From Asticcacaulis sp. MM231 (GTDB lineage Bacteria > Pseudomonadota > Alphaproteobacteria > Caulobacterales > Caulobacteraceae), in the NCBI RefSeq assembly GCF_964186625.1, contig NZ_OZ075108.1, forward strand, positions 2,170,001-2,234,000: 64,000 nucleotides of DNA, given 5' to 3'. Below, one piece after another: positions 54,403 to 63,503 of the stretch; positions within the stretch are counted from its first letter, which is position 1, and each line of letters begins with the position of its first letter. A program made the position numbers and the translations under genes. The notes under the pieces were generated by a model that did no database searches, was not told where the DNA came from, and was given only the letters and a program-made list of their open reading frames with translations.

Positions 54403-55294
54403 CTACTCCGGCAGCGGAATGAATTCCTGATCGTCGCCTGGCACCTTCGGGAAGGCTATGCCGTCCTGCGATTGCCAATCTGCCTTGGCCTGCTCGATAC
54501 GCTCAGGGCGGGATGACACAAAATTCCAGTAGATATGGCGTTCGGTCAGAGGCTCACCACCGATGATGACGAAGTGCGCCTCGTCCAGCGCCTTAATCTG
54601 CACGCTGGCGCCGGGCGTCAGCACGGCCATTTCATATTGCTCCAGCCGATGCCCGTCGATTTCGAGCGCACCGTCACAGGCATAGATGGCGCGTTCTTCT
54701 GCGCTCAGCGGCGCGTCGATCGCGCTGCCAGCCTGCGCTTTTATCTCGACATAAAGAGTTCTGGGCGAAGGTCTTGACCGGCGAGGTCAGGCCGAAGGCA
54801 TGCCCCATCATCACACGCACCGTTGCACCCTGACTCTCAGTCTGCGGGATTTCGTCGGCATCATAATGAAAGAAAGCCGCGTCCATTTCCTCATCGGCTT
54901 CGGGCAGGGCCAGCCACAGTTGCAGCCCGTCGAGATGGCGCGTTTTGGCGATGGCACTGTCTTCCTCGCGTTCAGAATGGGTAATACCCTTACCGGCCAC
55001 CATCAGGTTGACATCGCCCGGCACAATAACCGAGCGGGTGCCCAGCGAATCTCGATGCAGGATATTGCCCTTGAACAGATAAGTGACGGTGGCAAGATTG
55101 ATATGCGGATGCGGCCGAACATTGATGCCGATGCCGGGCGCGAAATCGGCCGGTCCCATATGATCAAAGAAAATCCATGGCCCCACCATACGGCGCCTGG
55201 CTACCGGCAGGACACGACGCACCTTGAAGCCACCGAGATCCTTTTCACGGGCTGGAATGATGAGGCTGATCGTATCGGGAAGGGTGTCGCTCAT
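54403..55294 (-). pseudogene. Pirin family protein, frame broken by an extra base
   Basis: The start at 55294 encodes a typical pirin: RRRMVGPWIFFDHMGPADF, the metal-site HPHINLATVTYLF and GKGITHSERE, and MMGHAFGLTSPVKTFAQ. At 54756-54761 (GAACTC on the coding strand) the frame is lost. Removing one A gives TLYVEIKAQAG and continues to the proper C-terminus (GGEPLTERHIYWNFVSS) with a stop at 54403. The intact protein would be about 296 residues. The N-terminal cupin and its ligands are unaffected. The break shows the same base context as the one at 18483. The start overlaps the glycosyltransferase stop by four bases (ATGA). Confidence 0.85.
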
Positions 55295-56403
55295 GTTTCA
55301 TCTCCAGTTTTTGGGCCAGTGTTCAAAACGGTCTCAAATCGCGTGACCGCCGCATGCCATACAAATTCCGACCAGAAGCGCGTCTGCGCTTGAGCGCCCA
55401 TACGCTGCCGCAAGGCCTCATCACTTAGCAGCCGGCGCAGGCCAGCCGTCAAGGTGGCGACATCCTCGCCATCGACAATCAGGCCGGTCTCGCCGTCGAT
55501 CACAGCGTCCCCCACACCTCCGTCCTTGCCGGCGATCGACGGGACGCCATAGGCGGCCGCTTCGAGAAAGACGAGGCCAAAGCCCTCGACCGAGCCATGC
55601 TCGCGCCGGTTCGGCAACACGAACACGCGTGCCTGCCGGATCAGTTCGGCCTTGCGGGCATCGGAAACATAGCCGTGGAAATGCATACGCCCCGTTACGC
55701 CAAGCTGCTCCGCCAGAGCAATCAGCCGGTCCTTGTCCTCGCCCTTGCCAACAATATCAAGCACGACCTGCGGGTAATCCGCCTGCAGCTCAGCCAGCGC
55801 CCGGATAATCTGGTCGATGCCCTTGCGAGGCTCCAGCCTGGCGATACACAACAGACGCTCACCTTGTGGCGCCGCCGCAACGGCCTCCCTCGCCTCCCCC
55901 GGCGCCATGATGCCCGGCAGAACCACCTCCACCGGCACAGAACCGGCAAACGCATGCGCCAGTCCGGCAGTAAAGCGAGAATTGGCGGCGACCACATCAG
56001 CCTTGGCCAAACTGCGGCGCAAACGCCCCGCCTTGATGGCACTATGCGTCAGATACTCATTGCCGTGCGCGATACAAACAATGCGCACCCCCTTCAGCTT
56101 AGACCTGTCAAGGAGTTCGAGACTTTTCCAACTGTCCGCCACAATGACCGTAACATCGCCCTGGCGCACGCGTCGCGCAATCGTCGCAGCGACCCGCAAC
56201 TGCCTGATAATTCGGATGCCGCCGTAACGATGAATGGTGTAGCTGCGCGTGGCGTCAAATGCCTTTGCCGCGGAACGGCTGGTTTTGCGGCAGAACACCT
56301 CAATGGCATGGCCGCGCGCCGCGAAGGCGTCTGCCAATCCGGTCAGGTATTGCTGTGTTCCGCCGACATCGGGCAGGAAGCTTTGCGTAACAACAAGAAT
56401 CAT
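55291..56403 (-). CDS. Glycosyltransferase family 4 (GT-B fold)
   Basis: A 370-residue GT-B enzyme. The N-terminal acceptor domain starts with SFLPDVGGTQQYLTGLADAF; the C-terminal donor domain has ARLEPRKGIDQIIRAL and the E-x7-E motif in HGSVEGFGLVFLEAAAYG. It probably transfers a sugar from a nucleotide donor to a glycan or lipid. It overlaps the upstream periplasmic-protein gene and the downstream pirin gene by four bases each, so the three are translationally coupled, a mix without an obvious shared pathway. Confidence 0.9.
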   Translation of the reverse strand: MILVVTQSFLPDVGGTQQYLTGLADAFAARGHAIEVFCRKTSRSAAKAFDATRSYTIHRYGGIRIIRQLRVAATIARRVRQGDVTVIVADSWKSLELLDRSKLKGVRIVCIAHGNEYLTHSAIKAGRLRRSLAKADVVAANSRFTAGLAHAFAGSVPVEVVLPGIMAPGEAREAVAAAPQGERLLCIARLEPRKGIDQIIRALAELQADYPQVVLDIVGKGEDKDRLIALAEQLGVTGRMHFHGYVSDARKAELIRQARVFVLPNRREHGSVEGFGLVFLEAAAYGVPSIAGKDGGVGDAVIDGETGLIVDGEDVATLTAGLRRLLSDEALRQRMGAQAQTRFWSEFVWHAAVTRFETVLNTGPKTGDET

Positions 56404-57062
56404 CGCCGTGTTTTACTCCGGCGCGCGCCCTTGTGCCGCTTCTTTTTGGCTTTTTTCTTAGTGACCACAGGCTTTTCCACCGTGTCAGCGACCGGTGCCA
56501 CGGTTGTGGGCACCCCAGTTCCCACCAGTTCGACCTGAGTCTCCAGTGACACCTTACGTTCAGACACCTCGTCATGCGCAATCGCCTTGATGGTATAGAC
56601 GCCCGGTGCATCCTGCGGCTCGAATTGCAGCATCACCACCTTGGTGCGGTTATCGAAGACGCTGCGACCATCGCCAACCGGACCACGTACAGCGGCCAGC
56701 GCCTTATAATCGCTGTCGGCATAGATCCTGGCATCTGGCCCAATCACCTGCAGATCATAGATGACCTCGCCATTGCCGTTGGCATCGGCCGTCAGTCCGG
56801 TAAAGACGAGCTTGATGGCAAGCACGGCACCGACCTCAGCGCGGCTGACCCGGTTGAGTTGGCGATTGCCGCCGCCGGGCTTATCGAATTCGACCAGTTC
56901 CTGTTGGGGAATGACAATCAGCATGGCGGAGAAATCGCCGTCATGATCAGGGAAACCATGCTGCGGCGTGTATTGGGTCGTCGTCGCCGTACCGGCGCAA
57001 ACCGAGCCAGCGGCAAAAGCCAGTCCCAGCGCGATCAATCCTGATATAGCCGCCTTACGCAT
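56400..57062 (-). CDS. Exported protein with basic tail, unknown
   Basis: A 220-residue protein with a signal peptide (GLIALGLAFAAGSVCAG). The body is beta-rich (LVFTGLTADANGNGEVIYDL, YTIKAIAHDEVSERKVSLE), like an immunoglobulin-like or bacterial secretory domain. It ends in a strongly basic tail (KKKAKKKRHKGARR), which might bind nucleic acid, lipopolysaccharide or peptidoglycan; this is inference. I do not recognise the family. It is the first gene of the coupled glycosyltransferase-pirin set. Confidence 0.7.
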   Translation of the reverse strand: MRKAAISGLIALGLAFAAGSVCAGTATTTQYTPQHGFPDHDGDFSAMLIVIPQQELVEFDKPGGGNRQLNRVSRAEVGAVLAIKLVFTGLTADANGNGEVIYDLQVIGPDARIYADSDYKALAAVRGPVGDGRSVFDNRTKVVMLQFEPQDAPGVYTIKAIAHDEVSERKVSLETQVELVGTGVPTTVAPVADTVEKPVVTKKKAKKKRHKGARRSKTRR

Positions 57063-57165
57063 CTCAAATCCCCATCCGTCATAACTATGTCACGCGTGGA
57101 CAAGGCAGACAAGACGCCAGTTCCGCGTTAGTGAAGCAGGCATAAGGCTGTTTTGGGGTTAAGCG

Positions 57166-58500
57166 ATGCAACAAAGGGAACCGGTTAAATTCGGTGACGC
57201 TTTTAAATTCTGGCTCAAGCTCGGCCTGATCAGTTTCGGCGGTCCGGCGGGCCAGATCTCCATCATGTATCAGGAACTGGTTGAAAAGCGCCGGTGGATT
57301 TCCGAGAAACGCTTCCTGCACGCACTCAACTACTGCATGGTCCTGCCCGGCCCCGAAGCGCAGCAACTGGCGACCTATATCGGCTGGCTGATGCACAGGA
57401 CATGGGGCGGAATTGTCGCGGGCGTTCTGTTTCTCCTGCCATCGCTTTTCCTGCTCATAGCTCTGTCCTGGGCCTATATGGCATTTGGCCACGTCACCTG
57501 GGTGGCCGGGCTTTTTTACGGTATCAAACCGGCCGTGACAGCGATCGTTCTGCAAGCCACGCATCGCATCGGTTCACGGGCGCTCAAACACCCGCTTATG
57601 TGGGGACTGGCCCTGACGGCCTTTGTGGCACTGGCCGTCTTCAACCTCCCGTTTCCGCTGATTATCCTGACCGCCGCCGTGATCGGCGCGATCGGTGGGA
57701 GATTGGCTCCGCAGATTTTCAGATCAACGGGTGGGCACAAGGTCTCCGATGCCGCCGCCTTACCAGCCCTGATCGATGATGATACGCCCACGCCCGCACA
57801 TGCGCGCTTTCGCTGGACACGGCTGGCCATGGTCGTGACCAGCGGCGCGGTTCTGTGGGCCGTGCCTGTGACCACCTGCGGCCTCGCGCTTGGCTGGAGC
57901 CATCCGCTCACCCTGATGAGTTTCTTCTTCACCAAGGCAGCCTTTCTGACGTTTGGTGGCGCCTACGCAGTGCTGCCCTATGTCTGGCAAGGCGCCGTCA
58001 CCACCTATGGCTGGGTCACACCACCTCAGATGATGGATGGCCTGGCGCTCGGCGAAACGACACCCGGCCCCTTGATTATGGTTGTGACCTTTGTCGGCTT
58101 TGTCGGCGGCTTTCAAAGCGGCATGTTTGGCTCGGATCATGCCGTGCTGGCCGGCGTAACCACCGCCCTCACTGTCACCTGGTTCACCTTTCTACCGTCG
58201 TTCATCTTCATTCTGGCCGGCGGTCCGTTTGTCGAAAGCACGCATAACAACCTGACCTTCACCGCGCCCCTGACTGCTATCACCGCCGCTGTCGTTGGTG
58301 TCATCGCCAATCTGGCGCTGTTCTTCGGTTATCATGTCCTGTGGCCGCAAGGCTTTACCGGCGCGTTTGACGGGAAGGCGCTTGTCATCGCCACTGTGGC
58401 CGCCATTGCCCTTTTGCGGTTCAAGGCCAATGTCATTCACGTCATTGTGGCCTGCGCGCTGACAGGCCTTGTCATCAAGCTGTTCCTGCCGATGCTTTAG
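57166..58500 (+). CDS. chrA: Chromate transporter-family protein ChrA
   Basis: A 444-residue long-chain CHR protein with two homologous halves. The N-half has FWLKLGLISFGGPAGQISIMY and LPGPEAQQLATYIGW; the C-half repeats FFFTKAAFLTFGGAYAVLPY and GLALGETTPGPLIMVVTFVG. Such proteins export chromate, and some members may handle other oxyanions such as sulfate. Around ten membrane helices are likely. It is alone, divergent from the exported-protein gene. Resistance is not proven by sequence. Confidence 0.92.
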   Translation: MQQREPVKFGDAFKFWLKLGLISFGGPAGQISIMYQELVEKRRWISEKRFLHALNYCMVLPGPEAQQLATYIGWLMHRTWGGIVAGVLFLLPSLFLLIALSWAYMAFGHVTWVAGLFYGIKPAVTAIVLQATHRIGSRALKHPLMWGLALTAFVALAVFNLPFPLIILTAAVIGAIGGRLAPQIFRSTGGHKVSDAAALPALIDDDTPTPAHARFRWTRLAMVVTSGAVLWAVPVTTCGLALGWSHPLTLMSFFFTKAAFLTFGGAYAVLPYVWQGAVTTYGWVTPPQMMDGLALGETTPGPLIMVVTFVGFVGGFQSGMFGSDHAVLAGVTTALTVTWFTFLPSFIFILAGGPFVESTHNNLTFTAPLTAITAAVVGVIANLALFFGYHVLWPQGFTGAFDGKALVIATVAAIALLRFKANVIHVIVACALTGLVIKLFLPML

Positions 58501-58502
58501 AG

Positions 58503-58538
58503 CAAAAAAAAGTCCCTGCTCCGGGTGGGAACAGGGAC
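58503..58538 (-). terminator. Intrinsic terminator reading leftward
   Basis: GTCCCTG (58512-58518) pairs with CAGGGAC (58532-58538). On the minus strand the stem is followed by eight T (58504-58511). It can end transcripts of the antiporter gene that pass the repeat at 58577-58680. Confidence 0.75.
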
Positions 58539-58576
58539 ATGAGGGCGGGAGTTCAGGCGGGTACGCTTTACAGATT

Positions 58577-58680
58577 TAGAGCGTGTTCCGATCTGATTGC
58601 ATCAGAACAGCGCTCTAATTTTTTGTTTTTACGCGCTTTTTGATCCGAAAAGTGCGTCACACTTTTCGGAAAGCGCTCTA
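58577..58680. repeat. Palindromic intergenic repeat with two hairpins
   Basis: A 104-bp element bounded by TAGAGC and GCTCTA. Hairpin one pairs TAGAGCGTGTTC with GAACAGCGCTCTA (58577-58617, one bulge). Hairpin two has an 11-bp perfect stem, TCCGAAAAGTG with CACTTTTCGGA (58644-58670). From memory, elements with this kind of sequence are dispersed in intergenic regions of many alphaproteobacterial genomes. Its right end supplies the stop codon (TAG) of the antiporter gene. Confidence 0.8.
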
Positions 58681-60060
58681 GCTGGCGCTTTCCGGTACGG
58701 CGCCCAGTTCACCGCTTTCGCGCGCCTTTTTGCCGTAAACCATCTCGAAGACCGGCGACGCCATGACCGTGGTGACAATGGCCATCAGAACCAGCATGGC
58801 GAACAGCGGCAGGCCGATAATGCCTTTTTGCAGGCCGATATTGATGATGATCAGTTCCATCAGACCGCGGGAATTCATGAGAGCGCCGATGCCCAGGGCA
58901 GTGCGGTTATCCTCGCCGCTAAGGCGGGCCGCGCCCCAGCAAGCGCCAAACTTGGCAAGCACCGAAGCAATCAGGATAGCGCCGGCCACCAGCAGCATGG
59001 GCAGGGAGTTGACCATGTCCATGCGGGTATTGAGGCCGGAATAGGTGAAGAACATCGGCAGCAGGACAATGACCGCGAACGGCTCGACCTTCTTTTTCAA
59101 CTCTTCACACAGCGTGCCGCGTGGCATGGCCGTGCCAAGGATAAAGCCACCGAAGATGGCGTGGATGCCAACGGCGTCCATGATGAATGCCGAAAGAAAA
59201 AAGCAGATCATAACGATCGCCAGGACCGTATGGCTCATCTCACCCTTGGCCTCGACCATTCGACCGAGCGGCGCCAGTAGCTTGCGACCGACAAACACGA
59301 TGAACAAGGCGAACAGCAATCCGCCGCCGATAGCCAGAACCGCTACGCCGGGGCCGCCGCCAAACGTGGCCAGCACGATGGCCAGTACGCACCAAGACAC
59401 GGCGTCATCGAAAGCGCCGGCGGTGAGCGAAAGTGTGCCCAGTGACGAATTGGCCAGACCGCGCTCATTGATAATGCGCGCCAGCATGGGAAAGGCGGTC
59501 AGGGCGATACAGGCGCCAAAGAATAGTGTGGCGTTGAACTGGGAGATGCCCGCTGCAAACAGACCCGGCACGGACATCAGCCAGGGCGTCAGAAGGACGG
59601 CGAGCAGGAAAGGCGCCGCAATGCCGGCCAGCGACACGAACATGGCGCTCTTGCCTTTTTCGGCGAAGTGGTCGGCTCGGAAGGTGGTGCCGACAAGGAA
59701 CATGTAAAGACCGACGCCAAACTGCGCGCCGGTGTAGAGTACGCTTTTCATTTCCTTGGGGAAGATGGCGCCCTGGATGTCCGGCAGGAACAGGCCGAAG
59801 AGCGATGGCCCGAGAATCACGCCGGCGATCATTTCACCAACCACCTGCGGCTGACCCAGAAATTTCTGACCGAGCCATCCTACGACGCGGCAGGTCACAA
59901 TGATGACGGCCAGTTGCAGGAAGAAGTGGATCGAAAAGTCGCCCGGCGCATAGGCCTTAGTAACGCCATCGGGGCCGAGCGCGCCATGCGGAGATAGTAC
60001 ATTGGCGATTTCATGCAGACCGCTTTGCAGCAGGTCCTGCGGAACAAAATCCAGAATCAT
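58678..60060 (-). CDS. CPA2-type cation:proton antiporter
   Basis: A 460-residue inner-membrane antiporter of the monovalent cation:proton antiporter-2 family (KefB/NapA-like). About 12 helices are likely. Marks are LGQPQVVGEMIAGVILGPS, the ion-site motif with two adjacent Asp in LTAGAFDDAVSW, LPMFFTYSGLNT and ALMNSRGLMELIIINIGL. It exchanges Na+ or K+ for H+. There is no C-terminal TrkA domain. Its stop codon lies in the palindromic repeat, so the last few residues may come from the repeat's insertion. Confidence 0.92.
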   Translation of the reverse strand: MILDFVPQDLLQSGLHEIANVLSPHGALGPDGVTKAYAPGDFSIHFFLQLAVIIVTCRVVGWLGQKFLGQPQVVGEMIAGVILGPSLFGLFLPDIQGAIFPKEMKSVLYTGAQFGVGLYMFLVGTTFRADHFAEKGKSAMFVSLAGIAAPFLLAVLLTPWLMSVPGLFAAGISQFNATLFFGACIALTAFPMLARIINERGLANSSLGTLSLTAGAFDDAVSWCVLAIVLATFGGGPGVAVLAIGGGLLFALFIVFVGRKLLAPLGRMVEAKGEMSHTVLAIVMICFFLSAFIMDAVGIHAIFGGFILGTAMPRGTLCEELKKKVEPFAVIVLLPMFFTYSGLNTRMDMVNSLPMLLVAGAILIASVLAKFGACWGAARLSGEDNRTALGIGALMNSRGLMELIIINIGLQKGIIGLPLFAMLVLMAIVTTVMASPVFEMVYGKKARESGELGAVPESAS

Positions 60061-60234
60061 GAGTGGTTTCCCCGGGAATACAAAAAGTGTGTGATCAGCG
60101 TTATGGTGGCTGTTGCCCTTAGTGATTACAGATTATTTTGATCCGTCAAACAAAAACGCTATTCGCAAACCCTTTATTTTATTGAATAATTCACTGTTGC
60201 GCATTCATCACATCGTAGCAACATATCTACATTT

Positions 60235-60251
60235 TACAGAAAGCATCTGTA
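60235..60251. promoter_or_regulatory. Dyad upstream of the toxin-antitoxin genes
   Basis: TACAGA (60235-60240) and TCTGTA (60246-60251) are separated by five bases, within a wider TTTACA to TGTAAA arrangement. It lies about 75 bases before the antitoxin ATG and could be the operator for autoregulation. Confidence 0.4.
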
Positions 60252-60323
60252 GCAATGTAAATTCGTATTGCGGCTAATACTGGCCTGACCTATCTTCGAG
60301 GCAACGCTATAACAGGGACGGAC

Positions 60324-60587
60324 ATGACAACCATCAGCAGCCGCGACTTCAATCAGGATGTCGGCAAGGCCAAGCGCCTCGCGCGCCAGGAACCCGTCTT
60401 CATCACCGATCGCGGCCGCCCTTCGCACGTCCTGATGAGTTTCGAGGCGTTTCGCCAGATCAGCGGCCAGACAGAAAGCATTATCGATCTGCTGGCCATG
60501 CCCGACACTAGCGATCTGGAACTAGACACCACGCCCTCCGACTCAAGTTGGGACCGCACGGAAGCGCTAGATGAAGTAGGCGGCTGA
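60324..60587 (+). CDS. Phd/YefM-type antitoxin
   Basis: An 87-residue antitoxin. The N-terminal part matches Phd/YefM DNA-binding proteins: TISSRDFNQDVGKAKRLAR, then PVFITDRGRPSHVLMSFEAF. The C-terminal part is acidic and disordered (DTSDLELDTTPSDSSWDRTE), as expected for the toxin-neutralising tail. It normally represses its own promoter. Its stop overlaps the toxin start (TGATG). Confidence 0.93.
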   Translation: MTTISSRDFNQDVGKAKRLARQEPVFITDRGRPSHVLMSFEAFRQISGQTESIIDLLAMPDTSDLELDTTPSDSSWDRTEALDEVGG

Positions 60588-61099
60588 TGTACCTGCTCGA
60601 TACCCCCGTCATCAGCGAACTGCGCAAGGCCAAAACCGGCCGCTGCGACCCCGGAGTGGTACGCTGGGCCTCCGGCGTGGCGCGGCAAAATCTCTATATG
60701 TCGGCCATCAGCCTACTGGAGCTTGAAAACAGTGTTGGCAAAGCCGAGCGCAAGGATAAGGTTCAGGCCGCCCCTCTGCGGGTCTGGCTCGATGAGCAAG
60801 TGATGAATGCTTTTGACGGACGCATTCTGCCGGTCGATTCGGCTGTGGTCAAAAAACGCGCCGCACTTTCCCCGACCGATCCGAAAAGCGAACGCGACGC
60901 GCTGGTGGCCGCCACGGCGCAGGTTCATGGCCTGGTGCTGGTGACGCGCCAGACGACCGCCTTCAAATCGGCGCGGGTTAAGGTCTTTAACCCTTGGGGC
61001 TATACCCCCGAAGATGAACTGAACGATGATAATGCCGACTGGCAACAGGTTGCCAAGACCGGCCCGCTCTGGCTAAAGAACCTATTCTTGCGTTTCTAA
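60587..61099 (+). CDS. PIN-domain toxin (VapC/FitB-like) with C-terminal extension
   Basis: A 170-residue PIN ribonuclease-type toxin. Acidic active-site residues D5 (YLLDTPVISE), E45 (SLLELEN) and D104 (SERDALVAATAQ) are present. The fourth acid, usually in TRNTxDF, is replaced: the segment reads TRQTTAF, with Ala at 125. After the normal PIN end (KVFNPW) there is an extra 33 residues ending LKNLFLRF, longer than the usual 140. The toxin may be weakened, or use another residue. It is coupled to the antitoxin gene. Confidence 0.9.
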   Translation: MYLLDTPVISELRKAKTGRCDPGVVRWASGVARQNLYMSAISLLELENSVGKAERKDKVQAAPLRVWLDEQVMNAFDGRILPVDSAVVKKRAALSPTDPKSERDALVAATAQVHGLVLVTRQTTAFKSARVKVFNPWGYTPEDELNDDNADWQQVAKTGPLWLKNLFLRF

Positions 61100-61147
61100 C
61101 AGACATTCCAGTTTAGCCGGACTAATCAATCTGCATTAGAATTATGC

Positions 61148-61208
61148 GTTTTAAACACTATTGACGCGCTTTGGTTTAAAACATACTCATTGAGTGTAGA
61201 TTTTAAAC
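61148..61208 (+). promoter_or_regulatory. Promoter with three operator-like boxes, 26-bp spacing
   Basis: GTTTTAAAC (61148-61156), GTTTAAAAC (61174-61182) and ATTTTAAAC (61200-61208) lie exactly 26 bases apart. A candidate promoter overlaps them: TTGACG (61161-61166), 17 bases, TACTCA (61184-61189). An ACTCATTGAGT dyad (61185-61195) sits at the -10. They end 23 bases before the Rrf2 gene start. Confidence 0.65.
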
Positions 61209-61231
61209 GGCGCTTGAAGGGAGAGGCAACC

Positions 61232-61660
61232 ATGCTATCCATGAAAGCCAAATATGCGTTAAAGGCGCTTATTCACATGGCACAGACTGACCGTCCGATG
61301 CTGCCCAGTAAACAGATTGCCGAGGCAGCGGACATACCGCAGAAATTCCTCGACAACATCCTGCAGGAATTGCGGCAGAACGGAATCGTCGATTCCAAAC
61401 GCGGCATTTTCGGCGGCTATTTCCTGGCGAAGGACGCCAGAAACATCATCCTTGGCGATATTATTCGCATCATTGATGGCCCGCTTGCCCCGATACGCTG
61501 CGCCAGCCTGACGGCCTATCAGAAGTGCGATGACTGCCGCGACGAAGCGGCTTGTCAGTTGCGCCACCTGATGCTCGATGTGCGCAACGCCATGTCGGGC
61601 GTGCTTGATCAGCGATGTTTGCAGGATCTGGTTACAGATCCCTCCCTCACCGCCGCTTAA
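61232..61660 (+). CDS. Rrf2-family regulator
   Basis: A 142-residue winged-helix regulator. The HTH has LPSKQIAEAADIPQKFLDNILQELRQNGIV followed by the wing SKRGIFGGYFLA. A cysteine cluster, C90, C99, C102 and C108, lies where IscR-like members bind an iron-sulfur cluster, though the spacing is different from IscR. The ATG at 61232 has a GAAGGGAGAGG site; the frame to 61190 is not used. It stands before the YezD, porin and sulfate-binding genes, which suggests control of sulfur uptake, as for Rrf2 proteins of the CymR type. Confidence 0.9.
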   Translation: MLSMKAKYALKALIHMAQTDRPMLPSKQIAEAADIPQKFLDNILQELRQNGIVDSKRGIFGGYFLAKDARNIILGDIIRIIDGPLAPIRCASLTAYQKCDDCRDEAACQLRHLMLDVRNAMSGVLDQRCLQDLVTDPSLTAA

Positions 61661-61711
61661 AGCCAAACCGCCACCTCCCCAATTTCATAGTTTTTCAAAG
61701 ATGAGGATCAC

Positions 61712-61921
61712 ATGAGTGTGTCATCTACAGCCCCCGTGCGCGCTGATTTCAAGGAGCGCGACCTCACCGAAATCGAGCGCCAGATCCTGACCAGTCTCCA
61801 GCAAATCCGTTTCGGCTCGCTGGAAATCGTTATCCACGACTCGCGCGTGGTTCAGATTGAACGCAGCGAAAAACTGCGCTTCGACGCCAAAGGCAAAGCC
61901 CTCAACGAGAGCCTTTCCTGA
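61712..61921 (+). CDS. YezD family (DUF2292) small protein
   Basis: A 69-residue protein. The core LTEIERQILTSLQQIRFGSLEIVIHDSRVVQIERSEKLRF matches the DUF2292/YezD family, recognised by its strand-helix pattern. These proteins sit next to sulfate-assimilation genes in many bacteria, with no known function. The ribosome site GAGGA precedes the ATG. It follows the Rrf2 gene by 51 bases. Confidence 0.85.
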   Translation: MSVSSTAPVRADFKERDLTEIERQILTSLQQIRFGSLEIVIHDSRVVQIERSEKLRFDAKGKALNESLS

Positions 61922-62022
61922 TCAATCTAGTACCTTAGCCTAACCGCATAACAGCCTATAAAAAAAACATAATCTCGCCGACTGGACCACCGATCGGCAC
62001 GCACCCACACGGAGCACCTCCC

Positions 62023-63420
62023 ATGCGTTTCACCAAGACCTCTCTCAGCCTCGGCGCGCTTGCCGCTTCTTTGGCAGCCCCCCTCGCCTTCATCCCCGCC
62101 ATCGCCTCAGCACAGGACGCCCAGACCACCGAAGCCGCGCCGCTCACCTATGAAGAGCGCATCGCTCGCCTCGAACAGGAACTCGACACCTTAAAGCGCC
62201 AGCGCGAACTCGATCAGGAACTGGCGACATCGGCCGCCGCCAAGACACCCGTCGCCGTGCTTGATAAAAAAGGCCTGAAGTTCACCTCGGCCGACGGCAA
62301 GTATGAATTCGGCATCAATGCCCAGGTCAATATTGACGCCCATAGCTGGGGCGACGATGGCGGCAGCTTACAGGATGAAGTCGTCGCCCGCCTGATACGC
62401 CCGACCTTCACCGGCAAGGCCGGCAACGCCTCCTTCCGTTTCACGCCGGAACTGGGCGGGTCGTCCTCCGCGTCCGCTTCGATTGTTGACGCCTATATTG
62501 AATACAAGTTCGTTGACGCACTGCAATTCCGCGCCGGTAAGTTCAAGTCGCCGCTCGGCCTTGAACGCCTGCAGGCCGATGCCGATGTCATCTGGACCGA
62601 GCGCGGTCACTCAACCAACCTCGTGCCGAACCGTGACGTCGGTTATCAGGCGTTCGGCACCTTCTTCGACGGCGCCCTGGAATACCAGGTCGGCCTATTC
62701 AATGGCGCTACAGATGGCGTCAACCTGAACAACGACCTCGATAACCACAAGGATGTCGCTTACCGCGTCTTCGGCAGCCCCTTCGCCAATTCCAGCATCG
62801 TCTGGCTGCAAGGCCTCAGCATCGGCTATGCCGGCTCGGACGGTCAGCACATCGGCAACACCACCAATACCCAACTTGGCAGCTATCGCACGCCTGGCCA
62901 GCAAGTGTTCTTCAAATATGGCACCGGCGTCTATTCCAACGGCAAGGAAACCCGTTCCAACCCACAGGCCTCCTTCTATCTCAACAACTTCGGCATCCTG
63001 GCCGACTATGTGACGGTCAAGCAGGACGTCAAACTCGGCACCAAGGCCGCACAGCTTGAAAACAAAGCGCTCGACGTTTCAACCTCTTGGGTCATCACCG
63101 GTGAGAACGTCGGCTTCAAGGGTGGCGTCAAGCCGGCCAACGACTTCAACTGGAAGAAGGGCACCTGGGGCGCCGTCGAACTGACCGCCCGTTACGGCTA
63201 CACCGAAATCGACAAGGACGCCTTCACCCTCGGCTTCGCATCGTTGACCTCTTCGGCTCAAAAAGCGACCTCCACCGGCTTCGGCGTCGGCTGGTACTGG
63301 AGCGAAAACCTGAAGCTGATCGCCGACTGGGATCAGACCGAATTCGAAGGCGGTGCTGTTGCCGGGGCGGATCGTCGCAAGGAGAACTTCGCCTCCGGCC
63401 GCATTCAGTTCCGCTACTAA
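62023..63420 (+). CDS. OprO/OprP-family anion porin
   Basis: A 465-residue outer-membrane porin. A signal peptide (ends AIASA/QDA) is followed by a short coiled coil ([20 protein letters not shown]), as in the trimer-forming segment of these porins, and by a 16-strand barrel ending FRY (SGRIQFRY). The family is called phosphate-selective, but here the gene lies between YezD and a sulfate-binding protein, so sulfate or other sulfonates are the likelier cargo; that is inference. Confidence 0.9.
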   Translation: MRFTKTSLSLGALAASLAAPLAFIPAIASAQDAQTTEAAPLTYEERIARLEQELDTLKRQRELDQELATSAAAKTPVAVLDKKGLKFTSADGKYEFGINAQVNIDAHSWGDDGGSLQDEVVARLIRPTFTGKAGNASFRFTPELGGSSSASASIVDAYIEYKFVDALQFRAGKFKSPLGLERLQADADVIWTERGHSTNLVPNRDVGYQAFGTFFDGALEYQVGLFNGATDGVNLNNDLDNHKDVAYRVFGSPFANSSIVWLQGLSIGYAGSDGQHIGNTTNTQLGSYRTPGQQVFFKYGTGVYSNGKETRSNPQASFYLNNFGILADYVTVKQDVKLGTKAAQLENKALDVSTSWVITGENVGFKGGVKPANDFNWKKGTWGAVELTARYGYTEIDKDAFTLGFASLTSSAQKATSTGFGVGWYWSENLKLIADWDQTEFEGGAVAGADRRKENFASGRIQFRY

Positions 63421-63503
63421 GCTTATTGATCGCTTTTTTATTCGTCATACGGCAAGATGACCGGACTGGAGTTCGGTCAGCGCCTGAAACAAGGAACAGA
63501 CAC

